Shown here in pieces: positions 1-9,790 of a stretch of 64,000 nucleotides of DNA. The translations under genes and the position numbers were made by a program. Within the stretch, counting starts at the first letter, position 1, and each line of letters opens with the position of its first letter. Source of the DNA: an uncultured Acidobacteriota bacterium (GTDB taxonomy: Bacteria; Acidobacteriota; Blastocatellia; RBC074); contig CADECP010000030.1 in the NCBI GenBank assembly GCA_902825875.1, forward strand, positions 21,939-85,938. Reading direction: 5' to 3'. A model generated the notes under the pieces. It ran no database searches. It had not been told where the DNA came from and saw only the letters and a list, made by a program, of their open reading frames with translations.

Positions 1-1
1 T

Positions 2-232
2 TTGGCAACCAACGTGGGTGGCGTGCCCGACGTTGTAGAACATGGAGTGACCGGATTTCTGGCGGCTCCGCAAGCGGAAACAGAATTGACTTCGCTGTTG
101 CAACAATTGATCGAACAACCTCAACTGCGAGCGCGGTTGGGAAACGCCGCACGTGCCCGAATCGAACAACGACATGCATTGCACCGCTTGCCCCGAATGC
201 TGACGGATTTATATCGCCTGGCTTTGGCTTAA
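2..232 (+). CDS. Glycosyltransferase family 4, C-terminal fragment (cut by window edge)
   Basis: Only the last 76 codons are present; the gene begins before the window. The remaining piece has the end of a GT-B fold GT4 transferase: ATNVGGVPDVVEHGVTGFL is the usual donor-nucleotide-binding loop followed by the helical tail with LLQQLIEQPQLRARLG. By family it would transfer a sugar from an NDP-sugar donor in the cytoplasm. It lies 14 bases before an O-antigen ligase gene in the same direction and so probably belongs to the polysaccharide locus that follows. Sugar and acceptor cannot be told from the fragment. Confidence 0.85.
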   Translation: MATNVGGVPDVVEHGVTGFLAAPQAETELTSLLQQLIEQPQLRARLGNAARARIEQRHALHRLPRMLTDLYRLALA

Positions 233-246
233 TCTACTTTGCAGTT

Positions 247-1698
247 ATGGCAATACCTGTTTTTCAACCTCAACTTTTCGCGCCGCGACAGAGAGCTTTT
301 TCTTTGTCCCAACCGACGATTCAAATGTACGCCTGGATCATCGGGCATCTTTTGTTGGGGCTGATGATGGCCATCGAACCCATCAAACCGATTCTGGGAA
401 CCGCACATGCCGTCGTCACTCTGGCCGTTGGATTGTATTTCGCAGTGGGCAATCGGCACGAACGTGTGGTGTATGTCGGCGCTTACATCGTCAGTTCCGA
501 AGTGCTGTGGCGCATGACTCAGGCATATACGTTCTGGGAATACGGCAAATATGCTTTGTCGGCAGTGTTAGTGACGGCAATCATTCGCCATGGAATGTTT
601 CGCGGCTCCATGTTGCCGTTGTTGTATTTTGCGCTGTTGCTGCCTTCCGCCATTTTCCCTTTGGCCAACGTTCCGTCGGATTCTCTGCGGATGTATCTGA
701 GTTTCAATCTTTCCGGGCCATTCGCGCTGATGGCCAGCGTTTGGTTTCTGTCTCAAATTCGACTGACGACGGATCAAATTTATCGAACGTTTTTGTCGCT
801 CATCGCACCGGCAGTCACCATTGCGACGGTGGCGGCTTATGGATTGCTGACAGCCAGCGCAATTCGATTCGGGCGCGAATCCAACGCTCTGGCCAGTGGA
901 GGATACGGCCCCAATCAGGTTTCAGCGTTGTTGGGACTGAGCATTCTGTCTGCGTTTCTTTACCTGTTGCTGCAAAAACGTGGCTGGAACGTCAAGGTGC
1001 TGCTTTTCCTGGTGATCGTGGGGCTGGCGGCGCAAAGCGCGTTGACGTTTTCGCGCACGGGTTTGTACAGCGCGGGATTGTCTTTGTTGGTGGCGCTGTT
1101 TTATCTGGCGCGCGATACCCAGGCACGTTTCAAACTGGTCTTGTTCGGGTTGAGCTTATTCCTGCTCGCCAACTATCTGGTTTTCCCGGTACTGGATGAA
1201 TACACGGGTGGCGCGTTGGCCAACCGATTCCAAAACACCAGCCTGACCGGGCGCGAAACGATCTTGCAATCCGATTTATTGATTTGGTCGCAAAATCCTG
1301 TGTTCGGCGTCGGGCCGGGAATGAGCACTTTCAGTCGCGGCACTTTTTACCGCGAAAGCGCCTCTCACACGGAATTTTCACGGCTGTTGGCTGAACATGG
1401 TTTGTTCGGGTTGTTTGCCTTGATGGTGCTGATGTTTATGGGTTGGCAACATTGGAGGTTGACGCGCACCGTTCAGGGTAAGGCGCTTTCGCTGGCCTGG
1501 CTGAGTTGGAGCGTGTTGTTCATGCTCTCCACCGGAATGCGGCTGGCGGCTCCGGCGTTCGTTTTTGCCCTGACGGCAATCATCATGTTGCCCGAACAAG
1601 CCTTTCAACCTGACCACTCGACAGATTCCGAAAAAACGGATTGGCCGGCTCCATCCGGCCAACCCGCCTTCGATAAACGTTCCTGGTCGGCAAGATAA
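247..1698 (+). CDS. O-antigen ligase / polymerase family membrane protein (Wzy/WaaL-like)
   Basis: 483 residues, almost entirely hydrophobic, with about ten or more predicted membrane segments starting near residue 28. A periplasmic loop around residues 353-385 has the family signature: GVGPGMSTF followed by a conserved His in SHTEFSRLLAEHGL. Wzy_C-type proteins ligate or polymerise undecaprenyl-linked glycans on the outer face of the inner membrane. The C-terminal about 25 residues are polar. It is flanked by glycosyltransferases and CapK- and AsnB-like genes, so a role in surface or exopolysaccharide assembly is inferred; ligase versus polymerase cannot be decided from sequence alone. Confidence 0.85.
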   Translation: MAIPVFQPQLFAPRQRAFSLSQPTIQMYAWIIGHLLLGLMMAIEPIKPILGTAHAVVTLAVGLYFAVGNRHERVVYVGAYIVSSEVLWRMTQAYTFWEYGKYALSAVLVTAIIRHGMFRGSMLPLLYFALLLPSAIFPLANVPSDSLRMYLSFNLSGPFALMASVWFLSQIRLTTDQIYRTFLSLIAPAVTIATVAAYGLLTASAIRFGRESNALASGGYGPNQVSALLGLSILSAFLYLLLQKRGWNVKVLLFLVIVGLAAQSALTFSRTGLYSAGLSLLVALFYLARDTQARFKLVLFGLSLFLLANYLVFPVLDEYTGGALANRFQNTSLTGRETILQSDLLIWSQNPVFGVGPGMSTFSRGTFYRESASHTEFSRLLAEHGLFGLFALMVLMFMGWQHWRLTRTVQGKALSLAWLSWSVLFMLSTGMRLAAPAFVFALTAIIMLPEQAFQPDHSTDSEKTDWPAPSGQPAFDKRSWSAR

Positions 1699-1733
1699 AT
1701 CGCGCTTCAAAGCTCTGCGTTAAAGCAATTTCG

Positions 1734-3146
1734 ATGGCTGGTTTGACAGAAACTATTTACCTGAACAGTCCCGTCCCTGTGCAGCAGATGATCGTCGGGA
1801 TGTATGGTTGGTGGTGGTATCGCCGCCGGTTCAGTCGCAGCTTTCATCAATTGGTGGCGGAATTCAAAACCCGCGAACGATGGTCAGCGGAACAGTTCGC
1901 CGATTATCAAACTGAACGACTCGGTCAATTAATGACGGCGGCTTGGCGTGCTCCGCATTATCACCGCGTGTTTGAGCAAACCGGGCTGACGCCGGACACA
2001 CCGCCGCGAATCGCGCTTTCCCAACTTCCGCTGCTGAGCAAACAAACCTTGCGAACTCAGGCGCGCGAACTGCTGACCGAATCGCCCGTGCCGCGTGGCG
2101 TCATCATTCAAAAATCCAGCGGCACAACCGGAACTCCGACCGAAATTTATTACACGCCGGAAATGCATGCTTTTGAACTGGCCGTGCCCGAAGCCCGCAA
2201 CTTGAATTGGGCGGGCGTCAATTACCGCGACCGCCGCGTCATGTTCGGCGCGCGCAAAGTCTGCCGATTCGATCAACCCAGTCCGCCGTTTTGGAGATTC
2301 AGCCCGGCGGAAGATTTGGCTTACGCTTCGATCTATCACCTGTCGCCGCAAAACCTGCCGAGTTATTTGGCGTTCCTGCGCGAATTCAAACCTTCGGTGG
2401 TCATGGGTTATCCGAATGCGCTGAACATTCTGGCGCAACATGCTTTGGCAACAGGCGATTTGCCCGCACCCGCCAAAGCGATTTTCACCACATCCGAAAA
2501 CGTCACCGAACAACTCCGCGCCAATCTGGAAGCCGCCTGGCAATGTCGAATTTACGACCGTTATGGCGCAGTCGAATGCTGCTTCTTCGCCTCGCAATGC
2601 GAACACGGTCGCTATCACGTCAGCCCGGAAGTCGGCTTGATCGAGATTCTGGACGAAGCCGGACTTCCCTGCCCTCACGGCGTCATCGGCGAAGTCGTCG
2701 CCACCGGGCTGCAAAACACTTTGCAACCGTTGATTCGTTATCGCACGGGCGATGCCGCGCGTTGGGCGGTGAATCAATCTTGCCCGTGCGGTCGCCAAAT
2801 GCCGATTCTGGAATCCATCGAAGGCCGCATCGAAGATTTGTGTTACACGCCGGATGGACGACAGGTGCTGAGGTTCGACACCGTGTTCAAAGGCGTCAGC
2901 ACGATTCGGGAAGCTCAGGTTGTGCAGGAAAGTTTGAACCGGTTCGTCATCAAACTGGTTCCGGCAGAAGGATTCAACGAAGAAGACCGCGCGCGATTGC
3001 GAGAAAACATGAAGCTCCACGTCGGCGAAGTGCAAACCGACATCGAACTGGTTGAAGCCATTCCGCGCCGTTCGTCGGGAAAATTTCAGGCCGTAGTCTG
3101 CAAACTGTCGCGCGAAGAAATTGAACAACTGAAATGTGTGGTTTAG
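1734..3146 (+). CDS. CapK/PaaK-like adenylate-forming enzyme of a polysaccharide locus
   Basis: 470 residues of the ANL (acyl-adenylate-forming) superfamily, phenylacetate-CoA ligase / CapK branch. The P-loop SSGTTGTPTEIYY is at about residues 127-139, the substrate region YGAVECCF near 276-283, and the C-terminal lid is present. A Cys cluster (CEHG, CPHG, CPCGR) resembles the metal-binding Cys motif of PaaK relatives. In polysaccharide loci such proteins sit beside asparagine synthetase and glycosyltransferase genes and are thought to activate an acid for glycan decoration; the actual substrate is unknown. Its last codons overlap the next gene's ATG by 13 bases, indicating translational coupling. 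Confidence 0.85.
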   Translation: MAGLTETIYLNSPVPVQQMIVGMYGWWWYRRRFSRSFHQLVAEFKTRERWSAEQFADYQTERLGQLMTAAWRAPHYHRVFEQTGLTPDTPPRIALSQLPLLSKQTLRTQARELLTESPVPRGVIIQKSSGTTGTPTEIYYTPEMHAFELAVPEARNLNWAGVNYRDRRVMFGARKVCRFDQPSPPFWRFSPAEDLAYASIYHLSPQNLPSYLAFLREFKPSVVMGYPNALNILAQHALATGDLPAPAKAIFTTSENVTEQLRANLEAAWQCRIYDRYGAVECCFFASQCEHGRYHVSPEVGLIEILDEAGLPCPHGVIGEVVATGLQNTLQPLIRYRTGDAARWAVNQSCPCGRQMPILESIEGRIEDLCYTPDGRQVLRFDTVFKGVSTIREAQVVQESLNRFVIKLVPAEGFNEEDRARLRENMKLHVGEVQTDIELVEAIPRRSSGKFQAVVCKLSREEIEQLKCVV

Positions 3147-5062
3147 CCGGACGATTTCATCCTCAACAATTGCCGCCTGATTCGCATTGGCTGGCCGAAG
3201 CCAATCGGCGGTTGGCGCATCGCGGGCCGGACGGCGAAGGCGTCTTTGCCGACGAGCGTTGCGAACTGGCGCATCGGCGATTGGCGCTGCTTGATCTGTC
3301 CCCAACCGGCCATCAACCAATGAGCAACGCCGACGGCAGCATTTGGATCACTTACAACGGCGAGGTGTACAACCATCTCGAATTGCGCCGCGAACTGGAA
3401 TCGCGCGGTTACAGGTTTCGCGGCACATCCGACACCGAAGTGTTGGTTTGCCTGTACCAGGAATTTGGGGCGCAAATGGTCGAACGCTTGCGCGGCATGT
3501 TCGCCTTTGCCGTGTACGATCAACGTCGGCGGAGCCTGTTGCTGGCGCGCGACCGCTTCGGCATCAAACCGCTGTATTACGCTGCGCTCGGCAATCAATT
3601 CGTTTTCGCCAGCGAGATCAAAGCGATTCTGGCGCTCGATGGATTTGCGCCGACGATGGATCGGCAGGCTTGTTTCGATTTTCTGGGTTTGAGTTACGTG
3701 CCCGAACCGATGACGGCTTTTTCGGAAATTCGCGCCTTGCCGCCCGGTCACACTTTGACGATTGAAAACGGCCAGCCGAAATTGCGCGAATACTTTCGGC
3801 TGGAAGCTCACATCAACGAAACGGCGCAATTGCCCGAAATTGCGCGCCAAACTTCCGAATCGTTGCTGCGCGCAGTCGCCGCCCAATCGGTCGCGGACGT
3901 TCCGGTAGCCGCATTGCTCAGCGGCGGCATTGATTCATCGCTGGTCGTCGCGGCGTATTGCCAAACCGCAGCCGAATCGCCAACCACGTTCAACGTCAGT
4001 TTCCCCGATCAAAGTTACGACGAAACGCCTGTGGCATTGGCGGTTTCGGAACAGTACGGCACGCGGCATCAAACAATCACCTCTGCTGATTGGGAAGTCA
4101 CGCCGGAACTCGTTCAACGTTTGCTGCTGCATTTCGATCAGCCGTTTGCCGATTCTAGTTTGATTCCGACTTTTCGCGTTTCTCAGGCGATTCGGGAAAG
4201 CGGAATCATTTGCGCGCTGTCAGGCGATGGCGGCGACGAAGCCTTTGGCGGGTACGAAAGTTTTTGTCGCGCCAATCGTTTTGCGCGGCTGATGCAATTG
4301 CCCGGCTGGTCGCAAAACTTGCTGGCGCATGCTGCCGACGCGCTACGAAACCACACACAAGATTTCGGTCGGCAAATCGCCAAAGCCGTCCGGTTGGCAC
4401 AACTCGGCGCGCGCGACGGCGCGGTGATGCTGGCCGGAATGTCGAATTACCTGAGCGAAGAACAAAAAATCGAATTGGCTTTGCCTGACGCTTTTGCCGC
4501 GTTGCAACCGGCGGCGCGGCACTTCGACGGTTATGAACCTGCCGGCATCAACGGCTTGGAAGATTTGTCGCGCCGACTGACCGAAACGCATTTCACCGTC
4601 AATCTGACTTCGGACATGCTGCGCAAAGTGGACATGATGAGCATGCTGGCCAGCATAGAAGTCCGCGTGCCAATGCTGGACGAAGAAGTCGTCGCTGCCG
4701 GGTTGGCGTTGCCGCATCGGCTGAAAACCGACGGGCACACGGGCAAGCTGGTGCTGCGCGACATTGCGCGCGAATGGTTGCCGCCGGTCGTCACCAATCA
4801 TCGCAAGATGGGTTTCCGCATTCCGCTGGATAGAATGGTGACACCGCAATTTCACGAATTGCTGGCGGATTTGCTGCTTGCGTCTTCCGCTCGCGTCGGA
4901 GCATTTCTCAATCGCGGCGTTGTCGAACAATGGCTGCGGCAATTCAAACAAGCGCAAACCACGACTCACGGCGGCGCTGTCAGCCGCGAAGGGCTTTATC
5001 AACGAATCATCATTCTGCTCGCGCTGGAATTATGGATGCGCGAACATCATCTGAACTGGTAA
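3134..5062 (+). CDS. asnB: Asparagine synthetase (glutamine-hydrolysing), copy 1
   Basis: 642 residues, full length. Met is followed by the nucleophile Cys2 (MCGLAGRF), giving an N-terminal class II glutamine amidotransferase domain (NGEVYNHLELR, RDRFGIKPLYY). The synthetase domain carries the PP-loop LLSGGIDSS near residue 261 and the GDGGDEAFGGY loop. The family makes Asn from Asp, Gln and ATP, but copies inside exopolysaccharide/exosortase-type loci are usually thought to amidate a sugar acid or another carboxylate. The start overlaps the CapK-like gene. A second, clearly diverged copy lies 1 kb downstream, so the two are unlikely to be simply redundant. Confidence 0.9.
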   Translation: MCGLAGRFHPQQLPPDSHWLAEANRRLAHRGPDGEGVFADERCELAHRRLALLDLSPTGHQPMSNADGSIWITYNGEVYNHLELRRELESRGYRFRGTSDTEVLVCLYQEFGAQMVERLRGMFAFAVYDQRRRSLLLARDRFGIKPLYYAALGNQFVFASEIKAILALDGFAPTMDRQACFDFLGLSYVPEPMTAFSEIRALPPGHTLTIENGQPKLREYFRLEAHINETAQLPEIARQTSESLLRAVAAQSVADVPVAALLSGGIDSSLVVAAYCQTAAESPTTFNVSFPDQSYDETPVALAVSEQYGTRHQTITSADWEVTPELVQRLLLHFDQPFADSSLIPTFRVSQAIRESGIICALSGDGGDEAFGGYESFCRANRFARLMQLPGWSQNLLAHAADALRNHTQDFGRQIAKAVRLAQLGARDGAVMLAGMSNYLSEEQKIELALPDAFAALQPAARHFDGYEPAGINGLEDLSRRLTETHFTVNLTSDMLRKVDMMSMLASIEVRVPMLDEEVVAAGLALPHRLKTDGHTGKLVLRDIAREWLPPVVTNHRKMGFRIPLDRMVTPQFHELLADLLLASSARVGAFLNRGVVEQWLRQFKQAQTTTHGGAVSREGLYQRIIILLALELWMREHHLNW

Positions 5063-5069
5063 CAGTATT

Positions 5070-6104
5070 ATGCTCAACAGAACTCCGCGACTCTGTTTTA
5101 TCGGGCCGCTGGTTGGACGCCATCCGGGGTACGTCACCACGCAAGGCGAAATTCTTTCGGATCGGTTCACCGAAGCTGGCTACAAAACAATCGAAGCTTC
5201 TTCGCACCCGAATCGTTATGTTCGTCTGGCAGACATTGCGGCGACGATCATCAAACATCGCAAAGAAATTGACGTGCTGGTGTTGAACACTTACAGCGGG
5301 CCGAGTTTCGTTGTCGAAGATGTGGCCAGCCGTTTGGGGCGGTTGTTCGGCCATCGCATCATCATGGTTTTGCGCGGCGGAGCGATGCCGGATTTTATGG
5401 CGCGCTTTCCGCGTTGGACGACACAGGTGCTCAGTCGTGCGGATGCGATCATTGCTCCGTCGGGGTATCTGGCCAAAGCGATTGCGCCTTATGGTTTTCA
5501 GGCGCGGGTAATTCCCAACGTGATTGAAATCTCGAATTATCCGTATCGCCGACGCGAACGATTGCAGCCGAAACTGTTTTGGATGCGCGCATTTCACGAC
5601 GCCTGGAATCCGTTGATGGCGATTCGCGTGTTGGCCAAACTGCGACAACATCGCCCGGACGCTACGCTGGTTATTGCCGGACAGGACAAAGGGCTGGAAA
5701 GCGAAAGCAAACGATTGACGGAAGAATTGGGCGTCAGCGACGCCGTGCGCTTTCCTGGCTTTTTGAACATGGAATCGAAAACGCGCGAAGGCGATGCCGC
5801 AGATATTTTCATCAGCACCAATCGCATAGACAACATGCCTGTTTCCGTCGTCGAAGCCTGCGCGATGGGTTTGCCGGTCGTGTCCACCGAAGTCGGCGGC
5901 ATGGCTGATCTGATTACCAATGGCGAAAACGGATTGCTGGTTCCCGACAACGATGACGAACGAATGGTCGAAGCGATTTTGGCGTTGCTGGACGATCCGG
6001 AACTGGCCGAAAAACTTTCTGAACAAGGACGCGAACTGGCTGAGCGTTCTTCATGGATCCGCGTAAAACAACAACTGGACGAAGTCTTTTCCGAAATTCT
6101 TTGA
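5070..6104 (+). CDS. Glycosyltransferase family 4
   Basis: 344 residues, GT-B fold. The N-terminal acceptor domain has FIGPLVGRHPGYVTTQG, and the C-terminal donor domain has the E-x7-E region (NMPVSVVEACAMGLPVV, about residues 254-270) and GENGLLVPDNDDE. No membrane segment or signal peptide, so it acts at the cytoplasmic face. It begins seven bases after the first asparagine synthetase and 22 bases before the second, in one apparent operon. The specific sugar is not evident. Confidence 0.88.
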   Translation: MLNRTPRLCFIGPLVGRHPGYVTTQGEILSDRFTEAGYKTIEASSHPNRYVRLADIAATIIKHRKEIDVLVLNTYSGPSFVVEDVASRLGRLFGHRIIMVLRGGAMPDFMARFPRWTTQVLSRADAIIAPSGYLAKAIAPYGFQARVIPNVIEISNYPYRRRERLQPKLFWMRAFHDAWNPLMAIRVLAKLRQHRPDATLVIAGQDKGLESESKRLTEELGVSDAVRFPGFLNMESKTREGDAADIFISTNRIDNMPVSVVEACAMGLPVVSTEVGGMADLITNGENGLLVPDNDDERMVEAILALLDDPELAEKLSEQGRELAERSSWIRVKQQLDEVFSEIL

Positions 6105-6126
6105 TCGGAAACGAGGAACAATTTGA

Positions 6127-8019
6127 ATGTGTGGATTATGCGGAATTGCTTTTAACGACCGTTCTCATTTGCCGAACGAGCGGCAATTGACAGGCATGCG
6201 CGACAGCCTGGCGCATCGCGGGCCGGACGACGCCGGAAACTTCATTGCGCCCGGCATTGCGCTTGGTTCGCGGCGATTGGCGATCGTGGATTTGTCGCCG
6301 CGCGGTCACATGCCTATGGCCAGCGAAGACGGTCGTTATCACATTGCCTACAACGGCGAAGTCTACAACTACCGCGAACTGCGCCCGGCGCTGGAAGCCC
6401 GTGGCTTTCAGTTTCGCTCGAACACAGACACCGAGGTTCTGTTGAATCTGTATCGCGCGGAAGGGGCAGCGATGCTCGACAAACTGAACGGCATGTTCGC
6501 CATCGCCATTTGGGACGAGCAGGAAAAAAGCCTGTTCATTGCGCGCGACCGGTTGGGCGTCAAACCGTTGTATTACGCCGAACGCCCTGAAGGTTTGTAT
6601 TTCGCTTCGGAAGAAAAAGCGTTGTTTACCGCCGGAGTTCCTGCGGAATTCGATCAAAGCTGCTGGGAAGAATTGCTTTGCTTTCGGTATGTCGCGGGCG
6701 AACGAACGCCGTTTACCGGCGTCAAACGATTGCTGCCCGGTCATTACCTGACGTGGAAAAACGGTCAACTGGCAATCAAACGCTGGTGGAATCTGGCCGA
6801 ACGCGCGATGGAGTTGCGCGAAAGTTTGCCGCCTGACCCGGTTGACTGGTTTCGCGCGACGTTCGACAGCGCCGTGAATCTGCGACGCATCAGCGATGTT
6901 CCGGTCGGCGTGTTGCTCAGCGGAGGTTTGGATTCGAGCAGTGTCGCCGCGTCACTGGCCTTGCAAGCTGGCGAAGGCATTTCGACTTTCACCGTGCGGT
7001 TTGACGAAGCCGCCTACGACGAAGGGCCGCTGGCGCAACAACTCGCTGCACAGTATCGGCTGGATTACCGCGAGCTTCGCGTCAAAGACGACGACCTGTT
7101 GTCGCGCATTGAACAGGCGTCGTGGTTCAACGACGAACCGCTGGCGCACGGCAACGACATTCATCTGCTGGCGATTTCGGAATTCGCCAAACCGCGCGTC
7201 ACCGTGCTGCTTTCCGGCGAAGGCGCAGACGAAACTCTGGGTGGATATGTTCGCTACAAACCGTTGCAACATCCGATGCTGCTGAACGCCGCGCGGCCTG
7301 TGCTGCCGGGCGTTTCGTCGGCGTTCAAACTGAGCGGACGGCTGGACAAGCTGGCGCGATTTTTGAAGTTGGGCGCGACGGATCGAATGGTCTTTTTCAA
7401 TTCCTGTGATTTGTTGCCGCACGAACTGGACGTATTGGCCGAACCCGCTCGCCAGACATTTGAATACCGCGAAAGTGTTTTGGCTGAGGCGCAAAAACTT
7501 TACCCGAACGATTTCGTCCGGCAGGCGATGTACAACGATCAACACACGTTTTTGTGTTCTGTGCTCGACCGCAACGACCGCACGACGATGGGCGCTTCCA
7601 TCGAATGCCGCGTGCCGTTTCTGGATTACCGCCTGGTCGAAGGCCTGGCGGCGTTGCCCAGCGAAAAGTTGCTGTCGAAACAGGAAAGCAAACACGTGCT
7701 GCGAAAAGCCGTCGAAGATCGTTTGCCCGCCGAAATCCGCTCGCATCGTAAATGGGGATTCGGCGTTCCCTGGAAAACATACTTCCGGCAGCAACCGGAT
7801 TTTCACCAATTCATTCGCCAACTTCCCGATCACGAGGCGCTACGCAATGCGCCGTTTGTGCCTGAACGATTGCGCCAGACGGCAGAAGCTTTTTTGGAAG
7901 GCGACGACCGCCACGAACCGTTGGTCAGACAGTTGGTGATGATTGCGCTGTGGCGACAAAGTTATTTTGCCCGTTTGAACGCCAACCGGTTTCGCACCGC
8001 CCCGGCGGCGGCGGATTAA
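6127..8019 (+). CDS. asnB: Asparagine synthetase (glutamine-hydrolysing), copy 2
   Basis: 630 residues with nucleophile Cys2 (MCGLCGIAF), amidotransferase motifs YNGEVYNYRELR and RDRLGVKPLYY, and the PP-loop LLSGGLDSS at about residue 263, then GEGADETLGGY. Preceded by a GAGGAA ribosome-binding site. It is full length and has all key residues, like copy 1, but the two differ throughout (for example GDGGDE in copy 1 versus GEGADE here). Two AsnB-type enzymes in one glycan locus suggest two different amidation steps; this is inference. Confidence 0.9.
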   Translation: MCGLCGIAFNDRSHLPNERQLTGMRDSLAHRGPDDAGNFIAPGIALGSRRLAIVDLSPRGHMPMASEDGRYHIAYNGEVYNYRELRPALEARGFQFRSNTDTEVLLNLYRAEGAAMLDKLNGMFAIAIWDEQEKSLFIARDRLGVKPLYYAERPEGLYFASEEKALFTAGVPAEFDQSCWEELLCFRYVAGERTPFTGVKRLLPGHYLTWKNGQLAIKRWWNLAERAMELRESLPPDPVDWFRATFDSAVNLRRISDVPVGVLLSGGLDSSSVAASLALQAGEGISTFTVRFDEAAYDEGPLAQQLAAQYRLDYRELRVKDDDLLSRIEQASWFNDEPLAHGNDIHLLAISEFAKPRVTVLLSGEGADETLGGYVRYKPLQHPMLLNAARPVLPGVSSAFKLSGRLDKLARFLKLGATDRMVFFNSCDLLPHELDVLAEPARQTFEYRESVLAEAQKLYPNDFVRQAMYNDQHTFLCSVLDRNDRTTMGASIECRVPFLDYRLVEGLAALPSEKLLSKQESKHVLRKAVEDRLPAEIRSHRKWGFGVPWKTYFRQQPDFHQFIRQLPDHEALRNAPFVPERLRQTAEAFLEGDDRHEPLVRQLVMIALWRQSYFARLNANRFRTAPAAAD

Positions 8020-8037
8020 CCGTTTAGAGAATCTACA

Positions 8038-8682
8038 ATGGCCAACGCTTCGCAAATAGAAATTCGCCCGCTCAAGTCGGCAGATTTGGAATCCGCCGCG
8101 CGCGTGCATCTGGCGGCCTTTCCCGAAAGCGCGTTGACGGCGTTGGGACTGGAATCGGTTCGTCGGTATTACGACTGGCAACTGACCGGGCCGCACGATG
8201 CGTTGGCCATCGGCGCTTGGTGCGACGGCGAATTTGCGGGCTTCTGTTTTGGCGGCGTGTTTCGCGGAGCGATGTCCGGCTTTTTGCAGCGCAATCGCCT
8301 GTATCTGGCTTGGCGCGTGCTGACGCATCCGTGGTTGGCATTGAATCCGCTCTTTCGTAATCGTCTGGTCAGCGGATTGAACATTTATCGCCGGTTTCGC
8401 GGTTCGGCCAAAACGTCAACGACGACGAAGCCCGCCGCTCAACCGCGATTCGGAATTCTGGCCATCGCCGTCAATCCCAAATTTCAAGGCTTCGGCGTTG
8501 GAAAACAGTTGATGCAGGTTTCAGAAACCGCCGCCCGCGAACGCGGCTTTACGCTGATGCAATTGAGCGTGAACACTGAAAATTTCCAGGCGATCAAGTT
8601 TTATGAATCTCTGGGATGGCAAAAATCGCTCGTTCAGGAAATCTGGAAAGGCGAAATGCTGAAGCCGTTGGCCGAACGTTAA
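8038..8682 (+). CDS. GNAT family N-acetyltransferase
   Basis: 214 residues. The acetyl-CoA-binding motif A is present (AVNPKFQGFGVGKQLM, about residues 144-159, with QGFGVG as the pyrophosphate loop) followed by the typical NTENFQAIKFYESLGW. N-terminal half contains EIRPLKSADLESAARVHLAAFP. Probably acetylates an amino sugar or small molecule in the polysaccharide pathway, but GNAT substrates cannot be read from sequence. Its stop codon shares one base with the ATG of the next gene (TAATG), so the two are probably translationally coupled. Confidence 0.85.
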   Translation: MANASQIEIRPLKSADLESAARVHLAAFPESALTALGLESVRRYYDWQLTGPHDALAIGAWCDGEFAGFCFGGVFRGAMSGFLQRNRLYLAWRVLTHPWLALNPLFRNRLVSGLNIYRRFRGSAKTSTTTKPAAQPRFGILAIAVNPKFQGFGVGKQLMQVSETAARERGFTLMQLSVNTENFQAIKFYESLGWQKSLVQEIWKGEMLKPLAER

Positions 8683-9746
8683 TGACCAATCCGATTACTC
8701 AACCTGAAACTGATTGGCCGTTTGTGTCGGTCGTCATGCCAGTTCGCAACGAAGCCGCGCACATTGCCGAATGTCTGGCGGGCGCGCTTGGTCAGGATTA
8801 TCCGGCGGATCGTTTCGAGGTTTTGGTCGCTGATGGCGATTCGACCGACGCGACGCCGCGAATCATCGCCGAACTTCACGCTCAGCATCCGAACTTGCGG
8901 CTGATTCCCAACCCGCGACAAATCACGCCGACAGGCTTGAACGCCGCCATCCTTGCCGCTCGCGGAGAAATCATCGCGCGAATGGACGCTCACACCGAAT
9001 ACGCGCCCGATTATCTGCGCCAATGCGTGATGGTGTTGAAAGAGACCGGCGCGCAAAACGTCGGCGGCGCAGCGCGCACCAAAGCCACCGGCTACTTACA
9101 ACAAGCGATCAGCCTCGCCTATCACTCGCCTTTTTCCGCCGGAGGCGCGCGCTTTCACAACGTCGAATACGAAGGCGAAGTTGACACCGTGACTTATGGT
9201 TGCTGGCGCAAACAAACGCTGCTTGATCTGGGATTGTTTGACGAAGAACTGGTTCGCAATCAGGACGATGAACTGAATCTGCGGTTGACGCGACAAGGCG
9301 GCAAAATCTGGCAATCGGCGCGGATTCGTTCGTGGTATCACCCGCGCGCTTCGCTGACGGCGTTGCTTCGGCAGTATTCGCAATACGGATACTGGAAAGT
9401 GCGCGTCATTCAAAAACACAAGATTCCGGCTTCGTGGCGACATCTGGTTCCGGGCGCGTGGTTGGGCAGTTTGTTTGGGTTGTTGCTGCTAGCTCCGTTC
9501 AGTCGTTGGTTTCTCGCGCTTTTACTGCTGCATCTTTTCACCTACCTGCTGGCCAATCTGACGGCGACCGTGCTGACTTGCCGCCGAGCAGGCCAGTTTC
9601 AATTCCTGCCGATTCTTCCCATCGTGTTCGCGTGTTACCACTTCGGCTACGGCTTCGGTTTTTTGCATGGACTGATTGATTTCGTGTTGTTTCGACGTGG
9701 AGCGCGCGAAAGTTTCAGCACGCTGACACGCGGCAAAACCCGCTAA
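8682..9746 (+). CDS. Glycosyltransferase family 2 with C-terminal membrane segments
   Basis: The ATG overlapping the upstream stop gives 354 residues. GT-A fold motifs: SVVMPVRNEAAHIAECL at the start, the nucleotide-binding ADGDSTDATP, ARMDAHTEYAPDYL, and the catalytic-type RNQDDELNLRL. The C-terminal third (about residues 255-330) contains two or three hydrophobic segments, so the enzyme is membrane anchored. Similar succinoglycan-type GT2 proteins add sugars to lipid carriers. A longer frame opening 66 bases earlier was rejected because it lies inside the GNAT gene. Confidence 0.87.
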   Translation: MTNPITQPETDWPFVSVVMPVRNEAAHIAECLAGALGQDYPADRFEVLVADGDSTDATPRIIAELHAQHPNLRLIPNPRQITPTGLNAAILAARGEIIARMDAHTEYAPDYLRQCVMVLKETGAQNVGGAARTKATGYLQQAISLAYHSPFSAGGARFHNVEYEGEVDTVTYGCWRKQTLLDLGLFDEELVRNQDDELNLRLTRQGGKIWQSARIRSWYHPRASLTALLRQYSQYGYWKVRVIQKHKIPASWRHLVPGAWLGSLFGLLLLAPFSRWFLALLLLHLFTYLLANLTATVLTCRRAGQFQFLPILPIVFACYHFGYGFGFLHGLIDFVLFRRGARESFSTLTRGKTR

Positions 9747-9790
9747 TTGTCATTTGCGGCGTCGCGTATTTGCCGTTCAGGAAAAAAGCG

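Noticed and set aside
1929..3320. Long minus-strand frame opposite the CapK-like gene
   Set aside because: Spans two real genes on the other strand and has no recognisable domain.
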